NCBI GenBank assembly: GCA_903813345.2
Contig: CAIIXF020000006.1
Location: forward strand, 5,072,989 to 5,136,988
Length of the DNA: 64,000 nucleotides
Direction: 5' to 3'
Source of the DNA: Owenia fusiformis
Lineage: Eukaryota; Annelida; Polychaeta; Sabellida; Oweniidae
The notes beneath the pieces were generated by a model. That model had not been told where the DNA came from. It did not search any database and saw nothing but the letters and a program-made list of their open reading frames with translations. The stretch's first letter is position 1. Each line of letters begins with the position of its first letter. This document shows positions 22,750 through 34,680 of the stretch, one piece after another. The translations under genes and the position numbers were made by a program.

Positions 22750-23685
22750 CACGCCCGGTGATCGTACAAAAATGATGGAGGGGGATTAAGCGATTTCTGC
22801 AAGAAAACTCAACAAATTTTGAAGATTTATTTTTTCAAGAGAAAATTTACAACTGAATTGCCAAATGAATAGGCGCAGTGGACGGCAAAATATGTAGGGT
22901 CATCTAGTATTTTCTTCAAACTGATACCCTTCTAAGATATGAGATTTATTAAAAAGGCGCATCATCACAAACGTGCAAAAGTCAATGTTTTTGCTATAAA
23001 TCGGGCAATAATGGTTTACACGACCTGTAATAAATAGGTATAAGGGACATTATTATCACAATACTAATGACATTGCTCACTTTTTAAAGTTAGTTTCCAT
23101 GCGTTATAAAAAAATTATCGAAATAAATTAATTTGGGATGGAGGGGGGATCACGTGTATACAAGACATGATAAGACATGCTACTTGAATTTATTCTTATG
23201 ACCCCAAATTTTCCCATTTTTCATTCTCCAGAGATATAATATCCAATTTCTTACCGGGGTACTGAGTTTAGTTTTTTTCAAATACACGAGTTCTTGTAAA
23301 TATGTTCCATCGTAAAGATATAAAAATCCCCTCCATCCGATCCCCCCTCCATCCCAAATTAATTATTTTTTGTATAACGCATGGAAACTAACTTTAAAAA
23401 GTGAGCAATGTCATAAGTATTGTGATAATAACGTCCCTAATACCTATTTATTACAGGTCGTGTACAAAATTGTTGCCCGATTAACATTGACTTTTGCACG
23501 TTGGTGATGATGCGCCTTTTTTAATAGATCTTATATCTTAGAAGGGTATCAGTTCAAAGAAAATACTAGATGGCAATTCAGTTGTAAATTTTCTCTTGAA
23601 AAAAATAAACCTTCCAAATTTGTTGAGCTTTCTTGTAGAAATCGCCCAATCCCCCTCCAACATTTTTGTACGATCACCGGGCGTC
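22750..23685. mobile_element. Foldback element B, 936-bp copy
   Basis: The ends are CACGCCCGGTGATCG and CGATCACCGGGCGT(C), flanked by TTGAT at 22745-22749 and 23686-23690 (5-bp duplication). Arms of about 400 bases are inverted copies (GATGGAGGGGG at the ends, CAAATTTTGAAGATTTATTT, GGCGCATCATC). They surround a ~170-base spacer with paired GGAGGGGGGATCA-like sequence. Same family as 18767-19636. No protein encoded. Confidence 0.85.
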
Positions 23686-23690
23686 TTGAT

Positions 23691-25640
23691 GATATTTATG
23701 AATTTTTTCTTTCGGAATGCACATTGCTGGATCACAGAACCTTGCCCTGTTCGAGATGCACGAAAAGTGTATTGTTGATATTTGACGTCGTTTGGATATT
23801 TGGACGTGATTGACGTTTTCGTTAATCTCCTACCACTGTAACTTCCAACTTAATTTTTGAGAGCAAAACATGATAGTCACGAATTGATATTCAAGTCGCA
23901 TGTTGCTGCATACATCATGTGTGTACATTAACTGTCGAATACATGCCGAGTTTACATTTATATGAATATCCACAGTTAAATCAAATCATCGATTCTCGAA
24001 ACGGTTTATGTGATCCTATAACCTCGTGAGTTTAATGTTTCATTTCAAGTTATGATTAGGGTATCGGATTTGAGTATGATATTAGTCGAGTCTTAAACAA
24101 AGCAATAAAATTGCGTTAAACCCTTTGTGAAAATTCGAACGATTTTTCAAAATCCTCCTTTAAAGTGTTACCAAAGTGCTCCCCGGGAGTGGAAATTTCG
24201 TCTTGTGTAATCAAAATAATAGCGGGTGGTTTGAATTTTTGTTTGAGTTTATAGTTTACATCTATAAATTTGAAAACATGTCGCCTCATTGAGAAGTACA
24301 TGCAGATTTTGGCGATGTATCATTATAAAAGGCTGAATATTAAGCAAAAACAGGAGTTGACACGCTTACATTTGGAATTAAAATTTCCTACATAATTGTC
24401 GATTCATGTTTAAAAGTCATGAAAACAAGGTTGAAGACAAAACATTGACCCAGTTACTGTCTATTTAGCTGTTAGCATGGGATCATTGAGGGAAATATTA
24501 TTAATGACTAAAATCGTTAACAGTTAAGTTGTATTCCAAAAAACGTATCAATTTTGAAATGCAAAATGTTTAAAACGGAGATGTTTACGTATGTAACATT
24601 CGTTGGCATGTGTCAGGGAGTAAATAAGAAGAATATGCATTTGATTCTATATCTTGTTCCCTAAGGAGTTTGTTAAGGAGCGGTATATATCTTAACGTAC
24701 TTTTATGATCCCCAACTCAAACATTTCGAATACTTATTTCGAGAACGCTTTGTTGAGAATGGATTCGAGATGTACCCAAAATTAATACGTTAAAATGTGT
24801 ATTATCATCTTATTAAACACCTCACAAATTATTATAGAAATCAAAGATGTACGACTTTTGAGATTTTTATTTTCGAATGCCAGTGTTGACTTAGTTACTC
24901 GACTTGACTGTTTAAACAGAAGTTAAAGTTACCTGCAAATGATATATCCATTGCATGGAGTAGCCTAAGTAATTTTCTTTAGTATAGCAAAACATATGAG
25001 TAAAAATAAATTGTGTGGGTTTCTTAGTGTTTCTATGCAAAATAGCACGTTCGTCACAGCGTTTTCGATATCGTCAATGACAACAGAATCTCGGATTTTG
25101 AGTAATTTTAAAAGACAACGGCATATGGTAATTACAGTGTCCGTTGTCTCGTACTGATCTCATTTTGATCGGTTAAATTTAGACTTTATTTCGATGGTAG
25201 AACATTATTAAAGGTGCAACAATTACTGAGTGCAGGGGGAGCAATTCAACTATCATTGACCAGTGTCAAAATATTGTAACAAATTTTTACTTTTCAAATT
25301 TTCGATTCTTTGTAGTCCAGTGCCATTTTATCAGTTTTCTTACAGTTAACTCAGTGAGAAAGCGTTTTTACAGTTTGTTTGACAAGTAGTATACTTACAT
25401 GGATGTATGTGACACTAAAGGAGTAGGCAGAATCATGTAAACTGTTCGATTTTGTGAGATTTCTTTTTGTTTTCATTTGTTTACATTTTTCTCATCTTAC
25501 TTTTGAAGAGCTTTCTTGACCTACATTCAATTACTAGTTTTTTCGGTCAATTTTTGCATGATTAAAACCAATGAAGATTGATTTATGTTATATTTATTTA
25601 GTTTATACATTTATCTCGTTAATTATATACTAAACATGTA
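23691..25640. other. Mostly unassigned; two short dispersed-repeat fragments
   Basis: 25045-25130 matches the right end of the 9930-10215 repeat (TTCGATATCGTCAATGACAA). 25205-25290 is the reverse of an end of repeat D (54845-54915). The rest shows no credible gene or element. Confidence 0.45.
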
Positions 25641-25821
25641 TTAATTTTACATTAGATAGCACAGATTGTGATATCTAAATGAAGCCAGTTATTTTGCACT
25701 ATTCACATCCTGATTGCATCATAGTAATTGTACACCAGTCTTGTCCTGTCCAGGGGCCTAGGTATTGCATCAGCCCATGTGCTGATCATGAGTGAATACA
25801 GGAGTGTATACCTGTCTGGGG

Positions 25822-25829
25822 TATAAATA
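25822..25829 (+). promoter_or_regulatory. TATA box before tandem array
   Basis: TATAAATA in the context GGGGTATAAATAGAGAC. An initiator-like TCAGCA follows 24-29 bases downstream (25846), and GGACA at 25878 resembles a downstream promoter element, though it is offset by a few bases. GC content rises just upstream. The box sits about 80 bases before the first array repeat, oriented to transcribe through it. Confidence 0.5.
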
Positions 25830-25904
25830 GAGACGACCATGTGACTCAGCAGGCACTTTCTAGCTGGAACTGAGAGAGGACAGACCCGCGTGCCTCCAGG
25901 GATT

Positions 25905-28620
25905 GACGCTTGATGGACTTAGGCTAATTCTACACATATATTGATGGACTTAGAAGATTTTCATCCCACATACCATGGTATACTTAGAGGATCTTAGGCA
26001 GATTCGACATACCCGTTGAGGGACTTAGGGGATATAAACTTAAGGGACTTAGCCAATATTCACCATAGTTGCCTGGAGTTTGATGCCCAGAGGAACTTAA
26101 GGAATATTCACGCATATATTGAGGGACTTAGCCAATATTCACCAAAGTCGCCTGGAGTTTGATGCCCAGAGGAACTTAAGGAATATTCACGCATATATTG
26201 AGGGACTAAGCCAATATTCATCAAAGTTGCCTGAAGTTTGATAGACTTAGAATATATCTTCAACTTGATGGACTTAGAATATTCATCACTAATCTGAAGA
26301 ACTTAGCAGATTCCATACATCTTCAGTTTGATAGACTTAGAATATCCACAGCTCATTTGGTGAACTTAGATTATATCTTCAACTTGGTGGACTTAGAATA
26401 TTCATCGCTAATCTGAAGAACTTAGCAGATTCCATACTTCTTCAGTTTGATAGACTTAGAATATTTCTACAGTTTGATAGACTTAGAATATTCATAGCTG
26501 GCTAGAGGAACTTAGTAGATTCCCTACATCTACAACTTGATGAAGTTAGAATATTACCAGCTTGAGGGACTTAGAATATTCATCGCTGGCTAGAAGAACT
26601 TAGTAGATTTCCTACATCTACAACTTGATGAAGTTAAAATATTACCAGCTTGAGGGACTTAGAATATTCATCGCTGGCTAGAGAGACTTTGTAGATTTCA
26701 CACATCCATAACTTGATGGACTTAGAATATTACCAGCTTGAGGGACTCATCGCTGGCTAGAAGAACTTAGTAGATTTCCTACATCTACAACTTGATGAAG
26801 TTAGAATATTACCAGCTTGAGGGACTTAAAATATTCATCGCTAGCTAGAGAGACTCTGTAGATTTCACACATCCATAACTTGATAGACTTAGAATATTAC
26901 CAGCTTGAGGGACTTAGAATATTCATCGCTGGCTAGAAGAACTTAGTAGATTTCCTACATCTACAACTTGATGAAGGTAGAATATTACCAGCTTGAGGGA
27001 CTTAGAATATTCATCGCTGGCTAGAGGAACTTAGTAGATTTCACACATCTACAACTTGATGAAGTTAGAATATTACCAGCTTGAGGGACTTAGAATATTC
27101 ATCCCTGGCTAGAAGAACTTAGTAGATTTCCAACATCTACAACTTGATGAAGTTAGAATATATCCAGCTTGAGGGACTTACAATATTCATCTCTGGCTAG
27201 AGGAACTTAGTAGATTTCTTACATCTACAACTTGATGAAGTTAGAATATTACCAGTTTGAGGGACTTAGAATATCCATCGCTGGCTAGAGAGACTGTAGA
27301 TTTCACACATCCATAACTTGATGGACTTAGAATATTCATCGCTGGCTAGAAGAACTTTGTAGATTTCACCCATCCATAACTTGATGGACTTAGAATATTA
27401 CCAGCTTGAGGGACTTAGAATATTCATCGCTGGCTAGAAGAACTTAGTAGATTTCCTACATCTACAACTTGATGAAGTTAAAATATTACCAGCTTGAGGG
27501 ACTTAGAATATTCATCGCTGGCTAGAGGAACTTAGTAGATTTCTTACATCTACAACTTGATGAAGTTAGAATATTACCAGCTTGAGGGACTTAGAATATT
27601 CATCGCTGGCTAGAGAGAGACTGTAGATTTCACACATCCATAACTTGATGGACTTAGAATATTACCAGCTTGAGGGACTTAGAATATTCATTGCTGGCTC
27701 GAGGAACTTAGTAGATTTCCTACATGTACTATTACCAGCTTGAGGGACTTAGAATATTTATCACTGGCTAGAAGAACTTAGTAGATTTCCTACATCTACA
27801 ACTTGATGAAGTTAGAATATTACCAGCTTGAGGGACTTTGATTATTCATCGCTAGCTAGAGAGACTTTGTAGATTCCACACATCCATAACTTGATGGACT
27901 TAGAATATTACCAGCTTGAGGGACTTAGAATATTCATCGCTGGCTAGAAGAACTTTGTAGATTTCACCCATCCATAACTTGATGGACTTAGAATATTACC
28001 AGCTTGAGGGACTTAGAATATTCATCGCTGGCTAGAAGAACTTAGTAGATTTCCTACGTCTACAACTTGATGAAGTTAGAATATTACCAGCTTGAGGGAC
28101 TAAGAATATTCATCGCTGGCTAGAGGAACTTAGTAGATTTCTTACATCTACAACTTGATGAAGTTAGAATATTACCAGCTTGAGGGACTTAGAATATTCA
28201 TCGCTGGCTAGAGAGACTGTAGATTTCACACATCCATAACTTGATGGACTTAGAATATTACCAGCTTGAGGGACTTAGAATATCCATCGCTGGCTCGAGG
28301 AACTAAGTAGATTTCCTACATCTACAACTTAATGAAGTTAAAATATTACCAGCTTGAGGGACTTAGAATATTCATCGCTGGCTTGAAGAACCTAGTAGAT
28401 TTCCTACATTTACAACTTGATGAAGTTAGAATATTACCAGCTTGAGGGACTTAGAATATTCATCGGTAGCTAGAGAGACTTTGTAGATTTCACACATCCA
28501 TAACTTGATGGACTTAGAATATTACCAGCTTGAGGGACTTAGAATATTTCCAGCTTAAGGGACTTAGGATATTCATTGCTCATCTGAAGAACAGGAGAAT
28601 TCCATGCAACTTCAGTAAGA
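25905..28620 (+). repeat. 88-bp tandem array with higher-order structure
   Basis: The core unit is TTGATGAAGTTAGAATATTA, CCAGC, TTGAGGGACTTAGAATATTC, ATCGCTGGCTAGAAGAACTT, AGTAGATTTCCTACATCTAC, AAC (88 bases). It consists of three sub-repeats sharing GGACTTAGAATATT-like cores. Units are degenerate at the left edge (25905-26500) and right edge (28545-28620) and homogeneous in between, about two dozen copies. Two unit types alternate: type 1 (AACTTAGTAGATTTCCTACA) and type 2 (ACTTTGTAGATTTCACACAT with CCATAACTTGATGGAC). Confidence 0.95.
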
Positions 28621-28669
28621 GGACTTAGGAGATATGTGCATATATGCGGAACACTGTTCAGGACAAGAC

Positions 28670-28675
28670 AATAAA
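28670..28675 (+). terminator. Polyadenylation signal AATAAA
   Basis: AATAAA just after the array, followed within ten bases by TTTGTGATAG. It is placed where a transcript starting at the upstream TATA box could be cleaved. A lone AATAAA is common in AT-rich DNA, so its weight comes from position. Confidence 0.4.
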
Positions 28676-28964
28676 CATTTGTGATAGACACTTTACTATA
28701 AATATACAAGTAGTTTTGCATAAAGGACTTTGATAACAGCATCTCTGAAACTTAGTATTAACTATCGATTTATATTGTATTATTTTGAGGCGGAAGAAGC
28801 CAGAATATATGTTGTTAATTTTATATCAAATATTGTGTCTCTTTTTATTCATGCATACATTTAACGTGTACCAAGTATTCTACGAAGTAACCTGGTCTGA
28901 TTAATAACAACATCCACACTACCAAAAATTAGGCCAGACGTTACAATATATTTAAGTTTGGATA

Positions 28965-29235
28965 TTTCATCAAGACTAACATATTTTATTATCTACAAAG
29001 AAACCCCTTGGATGAACATTATTTCAGCTGATATTCCTCTTGAAACGTGGTGAATCTTAAAAATCCATAAGTGGGACTCCCTTTATAGAAGCTTTGAACT
29101 GCTTAATACTAAATTGAGAGTTTATCCATACATTTTAAGAAAATAGGTATGTCAAAGAAGATGTAAGCCAAATAGCCTATTGACCTGATAGCTCAGAAAA
29201 AATTCGAATTTTCTCTCTACAGTCCTTGTTGCCCC
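28965..29235 (-). repeat. Dispersed repeat D, minus copy
   Basis: Reverse complement of D. It contains CCATAAGTGGGACTCCCTTT, ATAGAAGCTTTGAACTGC and TTGTTGCCCCTTTAA. It is longer than the 12.2-kb copy and joins parts seen separately at 50655 and 54710. Confidence 0.65.
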
Positions 29236-30198
29236 TTTAACTGTTCAATGAGTAGACACTTTGATTGATTGTTGTTCCAAAGGAATTTGGTCTAAGTGCT
29301 CCTTTAAACATACAGTTCATGAAAATCTAATTGAAGCGACGGTTATATCCGCCATTTGTGACAACGCACTGGCGGATCTGGGGGGGGGGGGGCTTGGGGC
29401 ATTTAAGGCCTTACTGCTTAAGGCCCCAAAAATTGGACCTTTTTGGTCATAACTGGGCCTTATAAGGCCTTATTTTTTAATTTCAGTTCGGTTTTAGGGG
29501 CCCAAAATTTTTTTTCACGCAAGTGCGGAAGTTTTTTTCTCTGACCTGAGATTTAACCCTCCCCCTTTGTTGGTTCTCAGATCCGCCCCTGCAACGGTAT
29601 CTGAGTCTGGGATTATCTGACTTTACCTTTGTCAGGCTATTCCGGGGTGATTCAGAAACTCAGCGCGTTCGCAAAAAGAACGTGAGAGTGACGTCATTTT
29701 CCGGGAACTGTAAAAGCAAGGTAAAAGTTTTTTCTTCTACTTTATATCTTCTTGCCTGTAGCCAGCTTTTACCAGGAGGGAGAGCTTTTTTCCAGGGGGA
29801 TGGGGGAGCTTTTTGACAATTTTGGCAAAAAATCATGCGAAAAATTCTCAGAATGGTGAAAAACTGCATGGTTTGAAAAAACTTCTGGCCAGAGGGGGGG
29901 AGCTTCCGCCCCCAGCTCCCCCTCTAGCTTCGGGCCTGACCTTTATACCTTTAAACCAATAGTTCTGAATGAAGAATATTTCTTATATGATCCAGCTCTT
30001 TATGTGTTTTGTGTCTTATTAATTAAGTGGGGGGGGGGTAGTTAATGCTCACTGGACATGGGTTTAGAGAATCAAATATGATTTTGTAACGACCCTAAGA
30101 TTTTCGACATCTAAAATGTCACTTGACTTTTTTGTGAATTTGAATCACAGAAAGCATTCTGAAGTTTCAAATTGGCGCCACATTTAATTTTTGGCATC
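29236..30198. other. Dispersed-repeat debris, no gene
   Basis: Includes reverse fragments of the 9930-10215 repeat (29330-29345, 29595-29650) split by the 29475-29590 relative of 17560-17680, and a G12 tract at 29381. A 40-base phrase at 30090-30130 (CTAAGATTTTCGACATCTAA) is the inverse of 37052-37092. Frames over the G-rich part are not credible. Confidence 0.5.
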
Positions 30199-31903
30199 GG
30201 TAATAATGAAAACACGCGCTACGCCCTAACGCGCTGGCGCACTAACGCCCTGTTCAGAATGATCGATCCCCTAGGCCAGGGAACATGTATGTAAATCGAG
30301 ACGAATATATATGGTAACGCTTACTTTGCGAAGAGTATCGCTTGTCGTGTTTTATCTGATTTTAAAGGAAGATGAAATAAAAAGTAGCAACTTACAGGAT
30401 GAATGGTCGCAGATATGCGAATATGCTCACTATTTCATGGCGTTATTGAAGAGTCTGTGAGAAAAATCCCGTTTCGAAATCTGAGGGCCCCCGTCTGAAA
30501 TAACTTGACTAATGACTTCATAATGTATATTTTTCGCATATCTCCACTTAATTTCAAGTCTAATGTTTTATATATCTTTATCCTCTATATTTTTTGAAGT
30601 TATATGACTTACATGTTATTAGCAGTAGGCTTCGCATTTATATTTTCTTTTCGTGTCCAGTTGTGGCGCTCTTTCGCTTTCATGGAGGGGGGTGTATAGG
30701 GATATCGTATATCGTAATGAGTGAACATTTATTTATATTGCATAAGAGAGGCCAACATTTACCGTATATGGTATCGTATAAGTTAAATAAGTTAAATATA
30801 TGTTTTAAAGAATTAAAACCAGCCCAACATATATTGGGGTAATCCAGGTTTTTGATGGATGTTTTAAAACATTAGATTGTCCCAATCGGAGTTCTAGCAC
30901 CTGGAATCGAGAACTCCAGATGTACAAGCCACCCTATAGAGACAGTTGGTGATGTATGTAGGCCTACAATGAAGGAAATCAAAATTCAAAAAAGTTTTGG
31001 CCGTGTGGGGTCCCCCCGACCCCCCCCCCCATCGTAAATGGTTACATGGTATTTCACCTGGACTTTTCGTAAAATATGGTAGTATAAGAGATGTGAGAAA
31101 TATTGTAGTCATTGCATGTTATAAAAGGGGTGAAACCCCCCCCCCATCGTAAATGGTTACATGGTATTTCACCTGGACTTTTCGTAAAATATGGTAGTAT
31201 AAGAGATGTGAGAAATATTGTAGTCATTGTATGTTACAAAAGGGGTTAAAAAACTGTACATGGTATAAAATGGGTGAAAATATACCATATGGATTTCCAA
31301 GACCCCCTATAAACCCCCCTTTCATGTTTGCTTTCGTATTTTCTCAATTTGTTTAATCAGATTTAGTTTGGAATTACGGCTGTCCCGGGAATAATATTTT
31401 ATCAGGAATATTGTTAAAGGAGGATTATCTTTGGAACTATAGTTTTTTTAATTAGAGACGATTTGAAAAGTAACTGTAAACCAGCGTGTTTCATAATTGC
31501 CCGATAATCGTTCAAGTACATGTTCATTTTAGTTTTGGATTATTTCCTGAATTAAAGTTGAATTCAGTTTTGTAACGGTGTTTAGAACATTTCAATTGGT
31601 CTTATATTTCTAGAGAAATCGTAACTAGAAGAGTGCAATTTGGCCGCAAAGGCCACAAAGTTCACATCTTTGAAGTTTGATTGACAGGTTAGCGGTAATT
31701 TATAAAGCCTTTGAAGTATGAATGTCTTGACAAATTCCCAGGCAATGTCCTAACCGTAATTATACATGTCCCTGGGCCTATGATATAGACCAATCATAAA
31801 CATGCGCTTAAAACATGTGCCCACTTCGTGGGGGAAGGATCATTTTCTATTAGCGCATTGGCGCGTGGCGCGTTAGCGCGTAGCGCGTGTTTTCATTATA
31901 ACC
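30199..31903. mobile_element. TIR element with GCGC-rich ends
   Basis: GGTAATAATGAAAACACGCG at the left end mirrors CGCGTGTTTTCATTATAACC at the right. Inside are paired CTACGCCCTAACGCGC and GCGCGTTAGCGCGTAG. A second inverted match lies further in (CAGGGAACATGTATGTAA near 30276, TTATACATGTCCCTG near 31760). Target duplication is not clear. The interior holds a tandem duplication and no recognised transposase. Confidence 0.6.
31018..31248 (+). repeat. 111-bp tandem duplication
   Basis: CCCCCATCGTAAATGGTTAC through ATTGTAGTCATTGCATGTTA occurs twice in a row (from about 31025 and 31135). The copies differ by only a few bases, and each is preceded by a poly-C run. Confidence 0.85.
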
Positions 31904-31925
31904 TTTGGCATCCGCCTAATGTATA

Positions 31926-34285
31926 GGTAGAGGAGATAGGGGTAATCTCGGACATGGGGCATTGTCGGACGATCTTCAATAATTCTTTGTTTTATATGGT
32001 TTCTTTATTGAAACTTTGTATTAGACACATCATATTTATAGATGTGGTCCCTTAAGAAAAAAGCCATGGTAACCATGGTATTTCATGGTGCGTCCATGGT
32101 AATCCATGGTTTTCCATGGAAATTCATGGTTTTTCATGGTATTTTCCATGGAAATTCATGGATACCCATGGTAATCTTCCATGGATATTTACCATGATTT
32201 TCCGTGGTAATTGGTGGTTTGGTAATTGTTTTTTCATGAACATGCCATGTTTTTACCATGGCACTTGAGTTGTAAAATCAACAATTTTGGCAGGTTTTGT
32301 TTTTACCAAAATCTTCAAAATTGAATCAATATTTTAACGAATGAATCCAAGCTGGATTGAGAATTAGTCTCATTAATCATAGATAAAAGAATATGACACC
32401 CCCCCCACCCCAAAATCTTTGAGAAAGTCAACCTTCTTGACAAAAGCTGGTTTCAGGCCTGAAATACAACCATGTTTTTACAATCTGAATATATGTTTAG
32501 TACATTCTGTACATAGTGTCATATGACAAAGAACTGTTAACTTTATATTTTTTTAATTGATGATTTGACCCCACAATTAAAAGTAATAATTTGTTTGCTG
32601 GGATTTGCTATCATTTAACTTTGGCACTTATGTAAAAAAAGACAAAATAAGTGATAAAATCAGCTCACTGGTTCCCTTATTGCAGACTGAATAAACATTT
32701 TTACTTGGAGTAAATCCTATTTGGTTTTATTTGATCAACAATGAGTTTTTGACATGCACTGTCTACACTCACAGACAATAATAATAACTGAAGAGGGAGC
32801 ATTAGAAAGAGTAAGATTATCATATATAATAACAATTAAGATCAGAATATTTAAGAATTATGCAAATGAACTCTTATAATCTGTTGTAAAGAGATTAATC
32901 TTTTGACATTAATTTGAGAGTTAAGACACCTAATTAACATAGAATAATGGCAACCAAATATTTAAAAATTATGCAAATGATTATTTATTCCTATTCAAAG
33001 ACAAATCAATTTTAATTACTTATACTATGTTTCATGTTTTAAGCCAAATGGTGTTGTTAACCCCCTCCCCTTCCTTCATGCAACTTCTTTTTAAATATAA
33101 TATTCTTACATAGACAAATTGAATTTTTATCACTTAGGTATAACATTTCAGTTTGCAGCCATAGGCTTGTGTTTAATCCCCCATCTCAATTTCAAGTCAA
33201 AATTCTGTAAAAGTATATACTTTTCTGTGGATTTTTTCAGATAATATGCTTATAAAAGTTGAATGGGACTTAATTTGGAGAAGTTCATTTAGAAACATAA
33301 TGTATTATTCATTTTTCTGCTTCCAAAAGACCAAACAAATAGCCCATGGAAAACCATGGACTTTCAAAAGATCAAAAGAATAATCATGGAAAACCATGGC
33401 TTTTGATTGCACTTTCCAAAACATCAGAGAAATAACCATGGAAAAGCATGGCTTTCGATTGCAATCAACCGTCTTCCATGGCTTTTGATTGCAGTTTTCT
33501 CAACTTCAAAGAAAGAAACCATGGTTTTTGATTGTATTCTCAAATGTACGAAATGTAATTTAAGAAAATGAGTTATTTATTTCTTAAATTACTTCATATT
33601 GATTTTTAAAACTGAAAATTAAAGAAAGTATTGAAATAAAACAGAGCTTGGGCTAGTTTGACTTAATCTTTTTCAAAGGAAAGAAGTGTTTGGCCTAAAA
33701 AATAAGCAATCTCTATCTAGTCTTGATCTACACAAAAGACCTTTGCACAATTGTTTTTGAAATCTTGTGGCCTACTCTCTGCTCTGCTGTTTCACATATT
33801 TTCTCATTTGTAAGCTGAGTCTAACATTCGATGAATGTTCTTGCTATACCTTCAAAATGAAATGTCCACCCTTTTTTCTCAATGATAAGTCTCAGTCTAA
33901 CTGGGATATATCATCAAAATATTCATTTTGGAGATTTTGGTAAATACAAATCCTACCAAAATTGTTGATTTTACATCTCCATGACACATCCATTAAAAAC
34001 CAATTACCAAACCAACAATTACCACGGAAAATCATGGTAAATATCCATGGAAGAATACCATGGGCGTCCATGAATTTCCATGGAAAATAACATGGAAAAC
34101 CATGAATTTCCATGGAAAACCATGGATTACCATGGGCGCACCATGGAATACCATGGTTACCATGGCTTTTTTCTTAAGGGGTGCTATATATTGTAAAAAT
34201 TCTAACTTTGTCCCAGATTTGCACCTGATACCAAGGGTTTGTCCGGGAATGCCCCGTGGCCGAGAATACCCCTATCTCCTCTAGC
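31926..34285. mobile_element. Outer palindromic repeat, GAGGAGATAGGGGTA ends
   Basis: GTAGAGGAGATAGGGGTAAT and CTCGGACATGGGGCATT at 31926-31973 mirror AATGCCCCGTGGCCGAG and TACCCCTATCTCCTCTAG at 34232-34285. They bracket the CCATGG element, which may be inserted in, or form the core of, this unit. Confidence 0.55.
32049..34180. mobile_element. Foldback element built of CCATGG motifs
   Basis: The ends are CCCTTAAGAAAAAAGCCATG and CATGGCTTTTTTCTTAAGGG. Inverted arms are about 190 bases and consist largely of CCATGG and CATGGAAAACCATGG phrases. A second internal cluster at 33340-33530 repeats CATGGAAAACCATGGCTTTT followed by GATTGCA. Flanks GTGGT and GTGCT would make an imperfect 5-bp duplication. 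The centre (32300-33300) is AT-rich without coding frames. Confidence 0.75.
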
Positions 34286-34544
34286 CTAGATCTACCACTT
34301 ACCTTTTATTGATTCTTTCATAAGTTTCGTCATAAACTCAGTTTGACCAGAAGGAGAGTCAGTACGTCTATTTCCAAACACCCCCATCAAAAAATGTAGT
34401 TAGCTTGGCTGTACTGCACATCTATGCTATGATTCTATATATATTATGTGTATTATCCACTGTAGAATGCATTTGCAGAAAAAATTACGAAAAATTGTAA
34501 AAAATATCTGGGTTATTCCATTTTTACTACAAGGTATTTTAGGG

Positions 34545-34678
34545 GGGTAATTCCGAACAGGAGTTTTTTTTTGGGGGGGGGGGGGGGTAAATCCGAACAC
34601 TTGCATGGGGGTAATTCCAAACACTTAACTTAAACTTAATTGTTTTAATTATTAGATTGATGGTATATCATTATATTG
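34545..34678 (+). repeat. Direct repeat flanking a TIR element (left)
   Basis: GGGGGTAATTCCAAACAC phrases followed by TTAATTGTTTTAATTATTAG and GGTATATCATTATATTG. The same series recurs at 36335-36440. The two copies bracket the 34681-36228 element. Confidence 0.65.
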
Positions 34679-34680
34679 TA

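Larger units (their letters stand above)
25848..28690 (+). ncRNA. Candidate transcribed tandem-repeat RNA
   Basis: The unit is inferred from the TATA box at 25822, a ~60-base non-repetitive leader, a 2.7-kb tandem array, and a canonical AATAAA with a GT-rich follow-on at 28670. No frame stays open through the 88-bp units, since TAG occurs in each (CTGGCTAGA), so a protein product is unlikely. The layout resembles repeat-containing nuclear lncRNAs such as Drosophila hsr-omega in general architecture only. No sequence relationship is claimed. Transcription is not shown by sequence alone. Confidence 0.35.

Noticed and set aside
25905-28620. CRISPR-like array
   Set aside because: Units are contiguous without unique spacers, and the window is clearly eukaryotic. 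It is a satellite.
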